This document shows positions 5,743 through 5,867 of a stretch of DNA of 5,867 nucleotides, piece after piece. Source of the stretch: Chloroflexota bacterium (GTDB taxonomy: Bacteria; Chloroflexota; Anaerolineae; Anaerolineales; Villigracilaceae). Below the pieces are notes generated by a model, which had not been told where the DNA came from, did no database searches, and saw only the letters and a program-made list of their open reading frames with translations. The first letter of the stretch is position 1; each line of letters opens with the position of its first letter. The translations under genes and the position numbers were made by a program. Location of the stretch: positions 1-5,867 of the forward strand of contig VGOX01000158.1 in the NCBI GenBank assembly GCA_016875755.1. The letters are read 5' to 3'.

Positions 5743-5867
5743 ATGTTTGCTCCCACACGTTCCATTCGTCACTTACAGCGTTACAGTGAAGCCGTTGCCA
5801 TTTTTGCGCGTCACGGGTTTGGATTCCTGTTTCACCGTCCGGAGGCAAAGTCTCGTAATTGGTTCCG
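5743..5867 (+). CDS. AarF/ABC1/UbiB-family kinase-like protein, N-terminus only
   Basis: Only the first 41 codons are in the window, and the reading frame runs off the right edge. The visible part contains SIRHLQRYSEAVAIFARHGF (7-26) followed by GFLFHRP. This matches the N-terminal pattern of bacterial ABC1/UbiB atypical kinases, in which a basic Arg-Tyr helix is followed by a conserved HGFG segment before the kinase fold. Members support ubiquinone or other prenyl-lipid metabolism and usually associate with membranes. The kinase motifs lie outside the window. No Shine-Dalgarno precedes the ATG; a TTG at 5740 is in frame. The gene follows the phasin-like gene by 85 bases, across the double hairpin, and may be partly co-transcribed with it. 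The family call rests on a short segment. Confidence 0.72.
   Translation, partial: MFAPTRSIRHLQRYSEAVAIFARHGFGFLFHRPEAKSRNWF

Noticed and set aside
5316..5765. A 149-aa minus-strand open frame across the phasin-like gene
   Set aside because: It is antisense to a recognised protein, overlaps the promoter and hairpin region, and its translation shows no family features.

Overview
The window looks like bacterial chromosome of moderate GC content, most likely from an Anaerolineae-type member of the Chloroflexota. That placement is an inference from the gene mix: a BcsA-like glycosyltransferase with PilZ, a DUF72 protein, a ChoD-like GMC oxidoreductase, a short phasin-like protein and an ABC1/UbiB kinase. 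An array of GAC/GTC heptamers of a kind I associate with such genomes also points there. No phylogenetic marker is present, so the placement is tentative. No mobile element, tRNA, rRNA or CRISPR array is visible.

Left part (1-2226): an extended -10 promoter is followed by a textbook GEMM-I cyclic-di-GMP riboswitch (about 50-140). Next come a perfect intrinsic terminator (182-210) and a single gene for a BcsA-like processive family 2 glycosyltransferase. That gene carries its own C-terminal c-di-GMP-binding PilZ domain and ends at a strong A-tract/T-tract terminator. The same second messenger therefore probably acts twice, on the transcript and on the enzyme. The longest open frame begins at 190 inside the riboswitch terminator loop. 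The real start is more likely 247.

Middle part (2227-5206): a DUF72 gene has a perfect TATAAT ending 6 bases before its ATG and no Shine-Dalgarno, which predicts a leaderless mRNA. Its protein ends in QPTLF, a possible sliding-clamp-binding peptide. Its stop codon overlaps that of a convergent minus-strand gene by 4 bp. The minus-strand unit reads, in order of transcription, a 543-aa ChoD-like GMC oxidoreductase and, 23 bases on, a 137-aa helical protein I do not recognise. The GMC gene holds a four-cysteine CX2CX2CX3C cluster and an in-frame 56-bp array of heptamers arranged as an imperfect inverted repeat.

Right part (5207-5867): a 178-bp divergent intergenic region carries promoters for the GMC operon (minus) and for a 90-aa phasin-like protein (plus). 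After the phasin-like gene lies a pair of overlapping hairpins. Then comes the N-terminus of an AarF/ABC1/UbiB-family protein, cut by the window edge. All other long open frames are antisense or out-of-frame shadows of these genes.
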